This document shows positions 10,334-21,747 of a stretch of DNA of 64,000 bases, one piece after another. The stretch is from Rheum nobile (Eukaryota > Streptophyta > Magnoliopsida > Caryophyllales > Polygonaceae). The stretch is from assembly GCA_027886185.1 (NCBI GenBank), contig WOAB01000596.1, forward strand, positions 682,001 to 746,000. The letters are read 5' to 3'. The notes under the pieces are model-generated. The model was not told where the DNA came from. It did no database searches and saw only the letters and a program-made list of their open reading frames with translations. Within the stretch, counting starts at the first letter, position 1. Every line of letters begins with the position of its first letter. The position numbers and the translations under genes are program-made.

Positions 10334-11483
10334 ATATATATTATCTAAAATATGCCTATATATGTACTTTGAGTGCTTATGTATGCACCTTAAGTATAAA
10401 TTTATAAGGTTGTTTCAAAGAAAAAGGAACAAAGTCGAAAAAAAACAAAAATAAAAGATTTTCAAAACAATTTTTTTTTAAAGTTTGTCATATTTACAGT
10501 TTTACCATTCAATATCTTTTATCATAGCTATCACTTTTTTTAATCCAAGAATCACTATTACACCTCACTATGTCCTCGAGTATTATATGCACTTGAATAT
10601 CACTGAATGAGAATAAGATAAAAGGAAATTAAAATGAACAATGAATAATATATTACATGAACTATAAATTAAGCTCTAAGAAAATTGTATTGTTCAAAGT
10701 AAAAACTGTGTTCTACGTGCAAGAATAATAAATTAGTGTATATATTATTTCTTTCTTTTTGTTAAAGGTGTATGTATTATTTCATCCAAATTTTATTATA
10801 TTTCTGACCGCTAAAATATATATTCTTTTTATTTATTTTTACATTCCATTTTATATTGTGTAACAAATATTTTAGTTCATTTTTTATTTTTCAATTGTTT
10901 ATATAATTATGGATATATAGGGTGTGCAATACAAATCTCGCCAACTATCCTAAAATTTTCACTTATATCACACTGTAACTAAGAAATTTCGCTTAGGTGG
11001 GAACCCGCGCCTCCGTGAGAACGGTCATGACACGTGGCGTCAATGATGATATTTATCACTTTTTTTAGAATGTGCATTTGTATATAATAAGATTTGCTTT
11101 TCTATATAACTAGATGTGCATAAATCTATATAAAGGGTTTACAACCTTGATTTGGTTATACTCAACAAATGACCAAAAGATAAAGTTTTGAATTTTGAGC
11201 CATGTGATAGATTTGACATAAGATGTAATCTATCAATCAAGAGTTATAAATGTTATAACTAGTAAAAACTACTTACCTTGATCACATAGGATTTAGGGAA
11301 GTGCCAAAGTACGCCTAATGTCTTATCCGAATTAGGATCTTGGAATCATATTATTCAAAGGGAAAATATAAATGAATAGAATGTGCATTAGCTTATTTAT
11401 ATTTAAAGCATGTTTAAATTTTTTTAAGCTCTTGCATGACAAGTATGATTTATATTTTGCATGTTATTTATGTTGTAGATATC
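10334..11483. other. AT-rich spacer and possible 5' leader of the next copia element
   Basis: No gene is visible. The right part (about 11100-11483) may be the leader or remains of the 5' LTR of the following copia element, but no TGGTATCAGAG primer site or LTR terminus can be found, so the 5' end of that element is undefined. Confidence 0.5.
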
Positions 11484-12393
11484 ATGTCTAGAAACGATAA
11501 CCCAACAATCATCAACCTACGTTCGATTCTTGAGAAGAATAAGCTGAACGAAATCAACTTCCTCGATTGGGAAAGAAATCTGAGAATTGTTCTCAGGTCT
11601 GAAGGAAGAGAGAATGTCCTTGACACACCTTCCCAAAACTGACTGCTATGTCTACTCTAGAGGAGATAGAAGAGGAAAAGCATATCAGAGATAAGTTAGT
11701 GACTGTCACTTGTCTTATGCTAGCCTCCATGGAATCGAGCCTTCAAAAGAGGTTTGAGAGGATGGATGTTTGCACCATCATTCGCAACCTGAAAGTTATA
11801 TTTCAGGAGCAAGCAAGGATTGAGAAATATGAGACTCATAAGGCAATTCTTGATTGCAAGCTTGAGAGAGGCAAGCCAGTTAGTGCTCATGTGTTCAATA
11901 TGATTATACATTTTGAGAAAATGGAAAGACTTGGCTTCCCCTATAGTCAAGAGTTGGCTACAGACATCATACTCCATTCTCTGCATGATGGATTTGCTCA
12001 ATTCAAGTTGAACTTCAATATGAATGGAGTTGGAAAAACACTTGAAAAGCTACATGGAATGCTCAAAACAGATGGGCAAAATCTCTCTGTTGACACAAAG
12101 AAAGAGATTCTGATGGTCAACAAGGAAAAATGGTTCAAGAAATGGGCACTTGGACAACATAAGAAAAACCTGCAAGGGAAGGGCAAGCAAGTTGCACAAC
12201 CCAAGCAGACTTTTGAAAAAGCTTAAGTAGCTGTTAACCATGATTGTTTCTACTGTCATGCCAAGGGGCATTGGAAGAGGAACTACCCACCTGGAAGATA
12301 TGAAGAATGGAACTATGAGTTCCAATTCAGGTACGGATATTATAGAAGTCCTAACAGTTAATGCTTCGAATTGGGTATTAGATACTGGTTGTG
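11484..12393 (+). pseudogene. copia gag and start of protease, first half of a split element
   Basis: The ATG at 11484 opens MSRNDNPTIINLRSILEKNK, a typical copia gag start, followed by the LNEINFLDWERNLRIVL block. A TGA at about 11641 and a shift lead to the open frame from 11648 to 12226 (helical gag core, IFQEQARIEKYET, LGFPYSQELATD, HGMLKT). After another stop comes a knuckle, CFYCHAKGHWKRNY, whose final Cys is replaced by Tyr. Next is the protease turn VLDTGCGS at about 12375-12398, where the gypsy insertion cuts the gene. The rest resumes after 21743. Confidence 0.85.
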
Positions 12394-12398
12394 GTTCT
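12394..12398. repeat. target site duplication GTTCT (left)
   Basis: Matches 21743-21747. It falls in the copia protease codons just after the catalytic DTG, and joining the two sides restores the copia frame. Confidence 0.9.
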
Positions 12399-12889
12399 TG
12401 TTGGGCTGCGTTTTCACCTGGTCCATTGGATCGGCCCAAATAAGCTTATCAGGTCATCTTCTAGAAGATCTAAAGAACGAGAAGTAAACGTTGGCAAGGA
12501 AGTCGTTAGAGAAGATCTCGGAGGACCGGTATACAACTCGACGACTCTCGAGAATCTCGGACAGACCGGTTGAGTTGATCTAAGCCAAAGATTAGTATAA
12601 ATACGTAGAGAGTTATTATGTAAAAGACACACTATTAATCTTACTCAATTCAAGCAACATTCTACTATTATTCTACTCGAAACTAAAGATCATTGAAGCG
12701 ACGACGACTAAATTTATGTATTTGAATACGTCTATCATTCCTGGGAGATAAGTTTATATTACGTCTGTTTAATCTTGTTCATTTGATTGTTGAGCTGGTT
12801 TGGATTATTTAGATAATTTCGATCTCATTATTGTCTAGTTGCCCTTCTTAAGGCTATCTAGGTTGGTTCGATCTTTTTGTCCCAAAACA
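12399..12889 (+). repeat. 5' LTR of the Tat element
   Basis: Begins TGTTGGGCTGCG and ends CCCAAAACA. It aligns along its length with 21224-21742, apart from an extra stretch of about 30 bp in the 3' copy near 21512-21545 and scattered substitutions. TATAAATACG near 12597-12606 is a plausible TATA box. Confidence 0.9.
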
Positions 12890-12892
12890 ATT

Positions 12893-12909
12893 TGGCGCCC
12901 ACCGTGGGG
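12893..12909 (+). promoter_or_regulatory. primer binding site of the Tat element
   Basis: TGGCGCCCACCGTGGGG begins three bases after the LTR end. This PBS is common in plant gypsy elements. I do not assign the tRNA. Confidence 0.85.
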
Positions 12910-12957
12910 CACCTAGCCAATCAACAATCCGATCAACAATCCAATCCTCATCCGATC

Positions 12958-14515
12958 ATGGCCGGTTCCGAAATCCCCATGATCACCGTTGAAGACCAAG
13001 TCCAGGCCGACACCATATTCAGAAACCAAACCGAGGATGCCGTCATCCGCTCGTCTTGGACACCCAAATCCAAAAACTAGCAAAGAGCATGAGCATCCTC
13101 CAAGAGAAACTGGCTCAACAACGCTCGAGAACCGAAACCCTAAGTTCCCAATCTGAAGCTGAAATTGCACCACTAACTCATGAAAACAAACTTTTAAAAT
13201 CGCAGGTGAATTCGGCCGCTTCGGCCCGAGGAGGATCAAGACGCATGGTCAACACTGAAGGCCTCTAAACGCATCTCAATATGGATGGAGCGATCTCGAC
13301 ACCTATAGTATCACTCACCCAGAGCGTCGCCCAACCTACTGGTACATTTCAAACTCCCCCAATCAGTACTTTCATGACAATGTTCCACTTTCTGTGACCG
13401 AGCCCACCGTGGCTCGAATAGCCAATCCACAGGTCACCACGCCGACGGATCTCCAAACCTTCATACAATAGGCTATCAACGAGCATATGAAGGCCTTGGA
13501 CGACCACATCGCTCGGATTCTAGGAGTCCCACAACCAATCGAAAAGGAAGCGATCGATCAATACAAAGACTCGCCTTTCGCAGAAGCAATCGCACGCGTT
13601 GAAATTCTGAAAAAGTTCCACATCCTTAACATGCCCAATTACGATGGGACTGGGGACCCGGACGATCATATCTCTGTTTACAAACAAAAACTAATGACTA
13701 TCTTTATTCCGAGAGGGAATCGCGAAGCGGTCATGTGCAAAAGTTTTGGCACGACCCTCGCGGGACCCGCACTAACTTGGCTCATGCACTTGCCGCATGG
13801 TTCCATCGTATCATTCACCGATCTGGTCAATTCATTCGAAATCCATTTCGCTAGCAGTCGGAGACTGAAAAAGCAATCAAGTGACCAGTATCGGATAGTA
13901 CAAAGGTACGGTGAACCCTTAAGAGATTATATTAACAAGTATAATAAAGAGAAAGTTGCAATTCCATATTGCGATATCCCAACGTCCATCGAAGCCTTCC
14001 GACGGGGGTTGATCAAGGGTAGTGAACTAAATCGCGAGCTGACCAAATACCCGTGCCGAATCTCCGAAGCCGTGCAAGCCAAGATGATGGCCCAGGTCAG
14101 ATTAGAGGAAGACAAAGAACCCACAAAAGCGGAGAAAATCCCCAATCGAGTCGACCAAAGATCATCTTCGGATCATCGACGCGACAAGCGACACCAACCC
14201 TATCCCAAGGGACGAAATGATCCGAGTCAGGTACGTAACTCTTATGACATGAATCAAGACTGGACGAACAACCCAGCTCTACCCCCAAAGGTCCATTCCT
14301 ACAACTTTAACATTTTCGTGTTGGAACTCGTCAAAAGTTTTGACATTTATGGGAAAGACGTAAGATGACCTCGGAAGAGCGACAAGCCAGATGCCAAAAA
14401 AGATATGAGTCGATGGTGCGAGTTCCACAAAAATCATGGGCACACAACAGACGAGTGCATCGCCCTGTGCAAGGAATTCCCAAGGCTCCTCGCATGGACC
14501 AGGTAACGACCGATA
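12958..14515 (+). pseudogene. Tat-lineage gag pseudogene
   Basis: The likely start is ATG 12958 (MAGSEIPMITVEDQVQAD). A frameshift near 13050 leads into a coiled-coil segment (LQEKLAQQRSRTE), then a TAA near 13266. The frame open from 13487 to 14368 holds the retrotransposon gag core: PNYDGTGDPDDHISVYK, MCKSFGTTLAGPALTWL, and a later QYRIVQRYGEPLRDYI helix. After a stop at 14366 the next frame carries CEFHKNHGHTTDEC (about 14407-14460), the Tat-type zinc motif. At least three breaks prevent a full-length product. Confidence 0.85.
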
Positions 14516-14528
14516 AATCCTAGATCGA

Positions 14529-15173
14529 ATGGACCAGGTAACGACCAATAAATCCACCTCTCTAGTACACACTAAAATTATTAACACCATCTCAAGAGGG
14601 TCGGATGTGCGTGGAAACACATACTCGGTTGCCAAAAGATATGCCAAAGAGAGCAAAGGCGACTTACCGATCAGATCAGAGGCACGACGACTACAAACAA
14701 CAAACACGCCCTCCATCACCTTTGACGATTTTGAAGCCGAAGAATTAGGCGACCACCATGACGGTTTGGTAGTCTCTTTGTCAATTGGTAATTGTCTCAT
14801 ATGTAGCTCCACGAACTTGTTGACACTAAACGCCTTAAGAGGTATGGGTCTAAGCGAAGATGACTTGACCCATGACTCCATTGGTTGGGTTCAGTGGAGA
14901 AATCAAACATACCCTTGGCGAAATAGTGTTAAATACGTATGCCGGCGGAGTCAACCAAGAGGTAAAATTCTTGATACTCGACTGCCCGTCTCCGTACAAC
15001 CCAATCCTTGGCAGACCCTGGATACACGCAATGAAAGTTGTACCCTCCACGTACCACCAAACATAAAATTTCCAACCAAATGGGGGGTACAAAAAATAAA
15101 AGGTGACCAGCGGGCTGCCAAGGAATGTTACGTCACATCAATGAAAGGGGCAGTCGAGCGACAATCGACATAG
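14529..15173 (+). pseudogene. Tat-lineage aspartic protease remnant
   Basis: The frame includes ITFDDFEAEELGDHHDGLVV and SLSIGNCLICSSTNLLTL. In the family this leads into the protease core, but the catalytic DTG/DSG turn expected after the SIGN segment is not present and seems lost by deletion or substitution. A frameshift near 14880 moves the C-terminal half to another frame (14872-15066: GEIVLNTYAGGVNQEVKFLI and NPILGRPWIHAMK). The NPILGRPW block, the conserved end of this protease family, is intact. Confidence 0.75.
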
Positions 15174-16420
15174 CAATTACAGAGCGGCAAGGAGACCAAA
15201 CCATACTCCGAACCAGAAATGGAACATCTAGACGAGATCGTGTTGGACTCCTCAATGCCAAAACAAACGGTAAGGGTCGGGTCCGATTTAGACGACCCGA
15301 CCATAACTAGTCTAATAGATTTTTTACAATCTAATGTTGATTGCCTTGTCAAATGAAGATATGGTGGGGATTCCCCCGACATTATTACTCACAAATTAAA
15401 TGTAGATCCGACCTACCCTCTGGTCAAACAGAAGAGAAGGAAATTCGCACCAGAGCGGAACAAAATCGTGAACGACAAAGCCAAAACTTGCTTGAATTAG
15501 GCGAGATCAGAGAAGTCAAATACCCCGAGTGGCTGGCGAACGTCGTCGTAGTCCAAAACAAAAATGGCAAGTGGAGAGTCTGCATAGACTTCACATATCT
15601 AAACATAGTCTGTCCCAAAGACTCCTCCTCCCTACCACACATCGACGCGACCGCAGGTCACGAAATGCTCACATTCATGGACGCATTCAGCGGATACAAT
15701 CAAATCCTAATGGATCTAGACGACCAAGAAAAAACAGCATTCATAACTAATCAAGGTACATATTGCTATAAAGTCATGCCCTTTGGACTGAAAAATGCAG
15801 GGGCAACGTACCAACGATTAGTCAACAAGATGTTCAAAGATCAGATTGGAGACACCATGGAAGTGTACATAGACGACATGCTGGTCAAATCAAAAGCAGC
15901 GCATGACCACATCGGACACCTAAAAGAAGCGTTTGAGGTATTAAAGAGATACAACATAAAGCTGAATCCGACCAAGTGCTCATTTGGAGTATCCTCAGGA
16001 AAATTCCTGGGATATATGGTAACGCAAAGAGGAATAGAAGCAATCCCGGACCAAATCAAGGCAATTGTCAACTTAAGATCCCCAAGGTGCGTCAAAGACG
16101 TTCAAAAGCTAACAGGAAGAATGGCAACGCTTAACAAGTTCATATCAAAATCCTCTGACAAATGCAAGCTTTTCCATGAGGCTCTGAAGAAGAACAAATC
16201 ATTCGAGTGGACGGCGGCACACGAGCAGGCCTTCCAAAACTTGAAGACATATCTGGCAAGTTCGTTGCTACTGGCAAAGCCAAAGGATGACAAGCCACTA
16301 CCACTATACCTAGCAGTATCAGAATCAGCGGTGAGCGTAGTCCTGATAAGAGAAGAGGACGTGAAATAGTCTCCTGTCTACTACGTCAATCGTTCTCTAC
16401 TCCCGGCTGAGACGAGGTAC
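15174..16420 (+). pseudogene. Tat-lineage reverse transcriptase
   Basis: The open frame from 15341 to 16369 covers most of the RT: WLANVVVVQNKNGKWRVCID (first catalytic Asp region), FMDAFSGYNQILM, the MPFGLKNAGATYQRLVN palm motif, and the catalytic box VYIDDMLVKS at about 15868. The thumb and connection (LTGRMATLNKFISKS) follow. The upstream linker (15174-15340) is shifted, and a TAG at 16367-16369 separates RT from RNase H. The YIDD box and fingers are complete, so this is the best preserved domain of the element. The Met at 15341 is not a genuine start. Confidence 0.88.
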
Positions 16421-16423
16421 ACA

Positions 16424-17197
16424 TTGATAAGGCCCTACTTCGAATCACACGTCATCATCGTACTGACCAACCATCCAATGAAAGCCATCATGAGAAAACC
16501 AGAGTTCACAAGGCGAATGGCAAAATGGGCGATACACCTGAGTGGTTTTGACATCGAATATGAGTCGAGAACAACAATCAAGTCTCAAGCTTTGGCAGAC
16601 TTTGTGGCCAGTTTTAGTCCAATACTAGAGCAAGAAGCCACGAAAGAAGTCGTACAATCAGCAATCGAAGATGACAAGGGCACGTGGCAACTCCATACAG
16701 ATGGATCATCCAACATAAGAGGAGTCGGGCTAGGAGTTGTACTAAAATTACCACAAGGGGACCATATAGCCCACACTGTGAGGTGCGAGTGGGACGCGAC
16801 CAACAACGAAGCGGAGTATGAAGCACTCATATTCGGACTGACACTACCACAAGACCTCGTAATCCAGAACATCGAAGTGGCATGTGACTCCCTCCTGACC
16901 GTCAACCAGGTACAAGGGTATGCCGCCAAAGATGACAGGATGATCGCCTACCTGGACGTCGTAAAAAAGCTAACAGAAATATTCCATAATTTCACCATTA
17001 GGCAAGTCCCGTGTGACCTCAACACTCAAGCCGACGCCCTAGCAAACCTCGGGTCCGCCCTACACCTTGACGACTTCCGCAACATCCCACTGGCACATGT
17101 CACAACTCCAGCAATCCCCAAGGCTCTCAAAGCAACCAACTGCGATGAGACCCAAGCAGTAGATGAGTTGCCCCTAGAAGAAGTCGTCTCAGCATAA
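16424..17197 (+). pseudogene. RNase H plus second (archaeal-type) RNase H of the Tat element
   Basis: The first part (to about residue 60) is the end of the gypsy RNase H and connection (VLTNHPMKAIMRKPE, GRMAKWAIHLSGFDIEY-like). The second part is a full RNase HI-like domain: WQLHTDGSSNIRG (first Asp), NNEAEYEALIFGL (Glu), VACDSLLTVNQV (second Asp) and NTQADALANLGS (last Asp). An additional archaeal-type RNase H after the canonical one is a derived feature of Tat elements and is the strongest support for the lineage call. The frame ends TAA at 17197 and the remaining linker to integrase is shifted. Confidence 0.85.
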
Positions 17198-18470
17198 GTA
17201 GGCGACGACACCGAAGACGATGTCATAAACAACCAAGACGACTGGACCATACATTATATCAAATGGCTGAAAGACGACATACTTCCAACAAATAAAGGGG
17301 AAGCCCAGAAACATAAGGTACGAGCAGCAACCTTTGACATAAAAGATAATACCTACCCTGCCTAAGAAGAACCGAAGTTAGGCGCATCCTACAATCCCTA
17401 CATGATGGAGAATATGGGAATCACACTAGAGGACGTAGCCTGTCAGGTAAAGCCCTCAGGACGGGATACTACTAGCCAACGATGAACAAAGATGCAACAT
17501 ACTACGTCAAGAAATGCGACGCCTGCCAACGGCACACACCTATCACCCATCAACCATCAGAAATGCTACACCCGACATTACCACCCTGGCCATTCATGGG
17601 ATGGGGAATGGTCATCATAGGAAAACTGCCACCAGCGTCAGGATAACGCGTCTTCTTCCTTGCTATGACTGACTATTTTTCTAAATGGATTAAAGTTGAA
17701 GCATATAGAGAGGTATAAGAAAAGCACATCATTTCATTTATAAAACGTAACATCCTATGCAGATTTGGCGTGCCATCAAAAATTGTATCGACAATGGCTC
17801 CCAATTCATCGGCAGCAAGACGCGATCCTTCTGCAAGCAATGGAACTTCACCTTGGTCACATCCACACCACAGTACACACAATCTAACGGCCAAGCTGAG
17901 TCCAGTAATAAGATCATCATAAACAATCTAAAAAAGCGTCGCACATAGGCAAATGAGAAATGGGCAGATGAGCTCCCCCTAATGCAATGGTCCGACAGGA
18001 CCACCCCAAAGAACGCGACCGGACAATATCCATTTTCACTAGTCTATGGGAGTGAAGCAGTTATGCATGCCAAACTCCTCATCCTGACAGCAAGATACGG
18101 GCTATAAACCCCGGAGAAAAACAACATTGAGTTATCTCATAACCTCGATACCGCGGACGAAACCAAAGAGAAGGCTAGAATCCGGATGGTCAGGTACTAG
18201 CAACAAGTCGCCAAAAGTTACAATAAAAATGTTCGTGGCAAGGTCATCAAAGTAGGAGATTGGGTCATAAGGAATTTTTTCCAAAATACTAGAGACCCAT
18301 CAGACGGAAAGCTGGCACCCCATTCGGAAGGTCCGTATCTCATTAAAGAGATTATCGGTCAAGGAGCATATCGACTCAAGACAAATGACGGACAACCACT
18401 CCCGCGAAGCTGGAATGTGACCCACTTGAAGTTGCATCACTTTATAAACTCACTATTTTACATTTCGTTT
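17198..18470 (+). pseudogene. Tat-lineage integrase pseudogene
   Basis: The reading frame is repeatedly interrupted by stops (for example near 17644, 17718, 17946 and 18105) but the order is clear. It has the zinc motif YYVKKCDACQRHTP (about 17500), the first catalytic Asp in LAMTDYFSKWIKVEAY, the second in DNGSQFIGSK (about 17790), and the Glu in NGQAESSNK (about 17893). The C-terminal GPYLIKEIIGQGAYRL and LPRSWNVTHLKLHH blocks end near 18440. All three catalytic acids remain although the frame is dead. Confidence 0.85.
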
Positions 18471-19129
18471 ATATTTAGTCGATTACATTTATTTAACCCT
18501 TTATTGACTTAAGCATCGGAGGGCCGTTGGGCTCACATCCATCGGTCGCCCTTTGACCTTTTCTGTGTGTTTCAAGCATCTTAAGTAGAGAATAAGAGGC
18601 CTCAAAGACAAAGTCACAATTGTGCAAACAAGTACTCTTATACATTAAAGTGCTTACATTACACGATCGATCGACACACGGGGAATAAAGGAACGAAACA
18701 AGACACTTTTACAAGACTTGTCCTATATAAGGTACTTGTCTTTATCCAAAAAGTTACAAAACTCTTCCCTGGAACTACACGACAAGCCACACTAAAAACT
18801 ACAATAACAGGTTGCCTCGACCAAACATCACGCGACTCAGCCAGAACGTGACTGACAAGCCATACTAAAAACTACAATAACAGGTTGCCTCGACCAAACA
18901 TCACGCGACTCGGCCAGAACGTGACTGACAAGTCCACCTGCAAAATGAAGCAAACAAAAACAAGGCATGCATAAAACAAAGCATTCAGAAACATGCGACC
19001 CACGATGGTAGACGGGTCACCAAAACATTTGTCCATCCCATCTACCCGATGGGGCACAACACAGAACGTCAAAGCTAACGCGTAAAACTACACAACGCAA
19101 ACAAACTATTGTCATCACCATTACATTAA
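18471..19129. other. Tat 3' spacer between integrase and antisense gene
   Basis: No coding frame is recognised. It contains the 73-bp tandem duplication at 18781-18926, and the rest is unremarkable. Confidence 0.6.
18781..18926. repeat. 73-bp tandem duplication
   Basis: 18781-18853 and 18854-18926 are direct repeats with only about two differences (C/T near the start, A/G in ACTCAGCC versus ACTCGGCC). A third copy begins GACAAG and stops. It looks recent compared with the decayed coding region beside it. Confidence 0.9.
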
Positions 19130-21092
19130 GATTCACCTGACCGCTCGTCGGCGTTTGCTGGAGCAGTCTCTTGATCCTTTGCCACCACAGGAAGCACCTT
19201 TGACGCGTCTTCAGCATCTTCTTCGGTCGCCTCAGGATTTTCCTCCTCTTTCTGCTTGTCCTCACCCAGACCAAAGAGTTTGAATAGTCATCGTCAGGGT
19301 TCCCGTTGGGAAAGAGGATATCCATGCTCGCCTTTTTCTCCTCAACGTTCCAAGCAGAGTGAGTCCCCGCAATGTACTCCCCCATCATCTTGACCCGGGA
19401 TTTGATACAATAGTATACTGCGACATCATTGGCGACTTGGGCATTCTTCATGTTCACCTCCTCGACACTACTCTCCATTTCCTCGAGCTGGGACTGGGCC
19501 TCCTTCAATCTCTTCTCAGCAGAAGCCAGCATGCTTTCAGCATCCTTCACACGACCATTAGCGGCCTTAAGCTAACCCTCGGCTTGGGCAATACGATTGT
19601 CAGCCCCATCGCTTAATGCCTGCACGGTTGAGAATGCCACAATGGAATATTGAAGGGCATGTGTATACAAGAAAAACTTGTATTCCGTTACTGTAGAAGA
19701 AAAAATACAATAAATACACATATATAGACGACTCTACACATACCTTCCAAGCCGCGACCCTAACCTCATCAATGCAATCAATAGGATGCAGATCGCCAAT
19801 CTCTTTCTTGGCCTCAGGGTCCAAGGTTTGGAGTAGGTCGCTCAAAGATTTATGTTTAAGTTCACCTACCAGCAGCTCAGCAACAATAGTCGCCTTCCTT
19901 TTCACCCTGAAAGTTTTGGACGATGGCGAGTCTAGAATGATGGGCTTAGTCGACGCAGACGCGTTAACCGCAGAAAGCTTATGATCCAGAAGGCTCTTCC
20001 CAGAAAGGCGAGCACTTGACCTTTTGCCTCGAGATGCTGTCAGGAAAGCGCAACAAAGTAAGCAAACGTTGACCCCGAAAACCAACCAAACGCATACTTG
20101 TAGGAACGAACATGTGTCTTTGGTTATGGAAGCAGAGTGAGTCGACATCTCAAGGGGGTCAAACGCCAAGAAATTGATGTTCTTGAAGGACCGATCGGCC
20201 TCGGGCAAGGCAAGCAATGATGAAGTCTCCATTTCAAAACCTTTAGGTTCTTCTGGATCAGGCGCTGCAACAAGATACATGTGAGCAAAAGTTTAGAAGA
20301 CATCTGATAAAAAATATGAAAAGACAAACACCATACCTGTCTTCTCCAGTCTGAGTGCAAGAAAGAACAACCAACACCCCCTTCGAGCGACCTTCGCTCC
20401 ATAAAGAAAAACCGGAACCTCCATCCACGGTCGTTAACATCGAGGTTCAAGGCTATGGGAGACCTATTCTGTCGGAGGCGTAATTGGAACCAAGATGACC
20501 TGCGACTGCTCAGATAGTAGGTTTACCACAAGGCATCGAAATCAAAGTCGAAGCTAACACTAGAAACCAAGAGGTCGACTACTCTAAGAAAGCGCCATGC
20601 ATAGGGCATGACCTGACAAGGGGCAATTTTCAAGACAACAAGAAAGTTTCGGACAAGGCTGGAGAAAGGGAAAGAATGACCAATTTTGAAACAGTATAAT
20701 AAAAAACAAACCCAACCTTCCCGATGCCAGTCGGCTCGCTCGTGAGGAAGAGGAAGGCGCGCCATAATACCGTCATGAAACTGGCCAATTTCGAGGATCC
20801 TATCTAAATCCGGCTTGGTCAATGTACCAGGCAAAGAATCTTCTGGACTCAGGAGCCCTATGGGGGTGAAGACGCCTCCCTTTTCACCGGAATCACCAAA
20901 CAAAACCTGACTTTTCTTGGATCTCAAAAGCGCCATGAAAGGATGAAACAAGAAGAAAACGATAAGAAGTTCAAAATTTGACCTTGAAAGTTGAAAGCTT
21001 TTTGCATAGAAAATATGGTGAAAGAAGAGGGTGAATGATGGCCTATTTAAGAAGGTGAAACTGCCAAACCCTCGGTCAATCTGTTGGTCCAA
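19130..21092 (-). pseudogene. antisense accessory gene of the Tat element (gypsy-type 'transposase' domain, coiled coil)
   Basis: Read on minus, exon 1 (21092-20523) carries LPLPHERADWHREGWVCF, GHSFPFSSLVRNFL and APCQVMPYAWRFLRVVDLL, the conserved core of the plant domain annotated as putative gypsy-type transposon (PF04195 as I recall). Further blocks follow at 20460-20340 and 20280-19740 (basic RVKRKAT segment), then 19550-19280, a Glu/Lys-rich coiled coil (AEKRLKEAQSQLEEMESSV). A one-base shift near 19285 moves the acidic tail (KQKEEENPEATEEDAED) to another frame. GT/AG-like boundaries near 20520, 20335 and 19740 suggest introns. Antisense genes in this position are known in Grande/Retand-type elements. 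Their function is unknown. Confidence 0.7.
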
Positions 21093-21211
21093 TGATAGGG
21101 CGCCACATCAACTGAATGTTTGTGAGAAAATTGGCAGAAAAAAGATTACACACGAGAGAAGATTTGGAAGATCAAACCGTTCCATCAACCATCATCTCTG
21201 GTCTAGTTTGA

Positions 21212-21223
21212 TCTTGGGGAAGT
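21212..21223 (+). promoter_or_regulatory. polypurine tract of the Tat element
   Basis: The GGGGAAG run abuts the 3' LTR start TGTTGGGCC at 21224, the expected position for the plus-strand primer. Confidence 0.65.
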
Positions 21224-21742
21224 TGTTGGGCCGCGTTTTCATATGGTCCATTGGATGGGCCCAAATAAGCTTATCAGGTCATCTTCTAGAAGATCTGAAG
21301 AACGAGAAGTGAACGTTGGCAAGGAAGCCGTTGGAGAAGATCTCGGAGGACCGGTAGAGGACTCGACGACTCCCGAGAATCTCGGACAGACCGATTGAGT
21401 TAATCTAAGCCTAGGATTAGTAGAAATACGTAGAGAGTTATTATGTAAAAGACACACTATCAGTCTTACTCAGTTCAAGCAACATTCTACTATTGTTCTA
21501 CTCGAAACTAAAGATCATTGTCTTGCTTAGTCTATTATTCCAACATTGAAGTGACCGACGACTAAATTTATGTATTTGAATACGTCTCTCATTCTTGGGA
21601 GATAAGTTTATATTACGTCTGTTTAATCTTGTTCATTTGATTGTTGAGTTGGTTTGGATTATTTAGACAAATTGGATCTCATTATTTTCAAGTTACCCTT
21701 CTTAAGGCGATTAAGGTCGGTTCGATCTTTTCTCCCAAAAAA
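21224..21742 (+). repeat. 3' LTR of the Tat element
   Basis: Begins TGTTGGGCCGCG and ends CCCAAAAAA, so the terminal CA has become AA. It is 519 bp, longer than the 5' copy mainly because of an extra stretch near 21512-21545. Several substitutions against the 5' LTR show the insertion is not recent. Confidence 0.9.
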
Positions 21743-21747
21743 GTTCT
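21743..21747. repeat. target site duplication GTTCT (right)
   Basis: Right copy of the 5-bp duplication. The copia reading continues immediately (CAC, His). Confidence 0.9.

Larger units (their letters stand above)
12399..21742 (+). mobile_element. Tat-lineage Ty3/gypsy retrotransposon nested in copia
   Basis: A 9344-bp element with LTRs of 491 and 519 bp, flanked by GTTCT. The order is LTR, PBS, gag, protease, RT, RNase H, a second archaeal-type RNase H, integrase, an antisense ORF region, polypurine tract, LTR. The second RNase H, the CEFHxxxGHxTxxC zinc motif and the antisense 3' gene are features of the plant Tat clade (Retand/Grande-like). Every coding domain has stops or frameshifts, so it is not autonomous now. 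It is younger than the copia element it splits. Confidence 0.92.
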
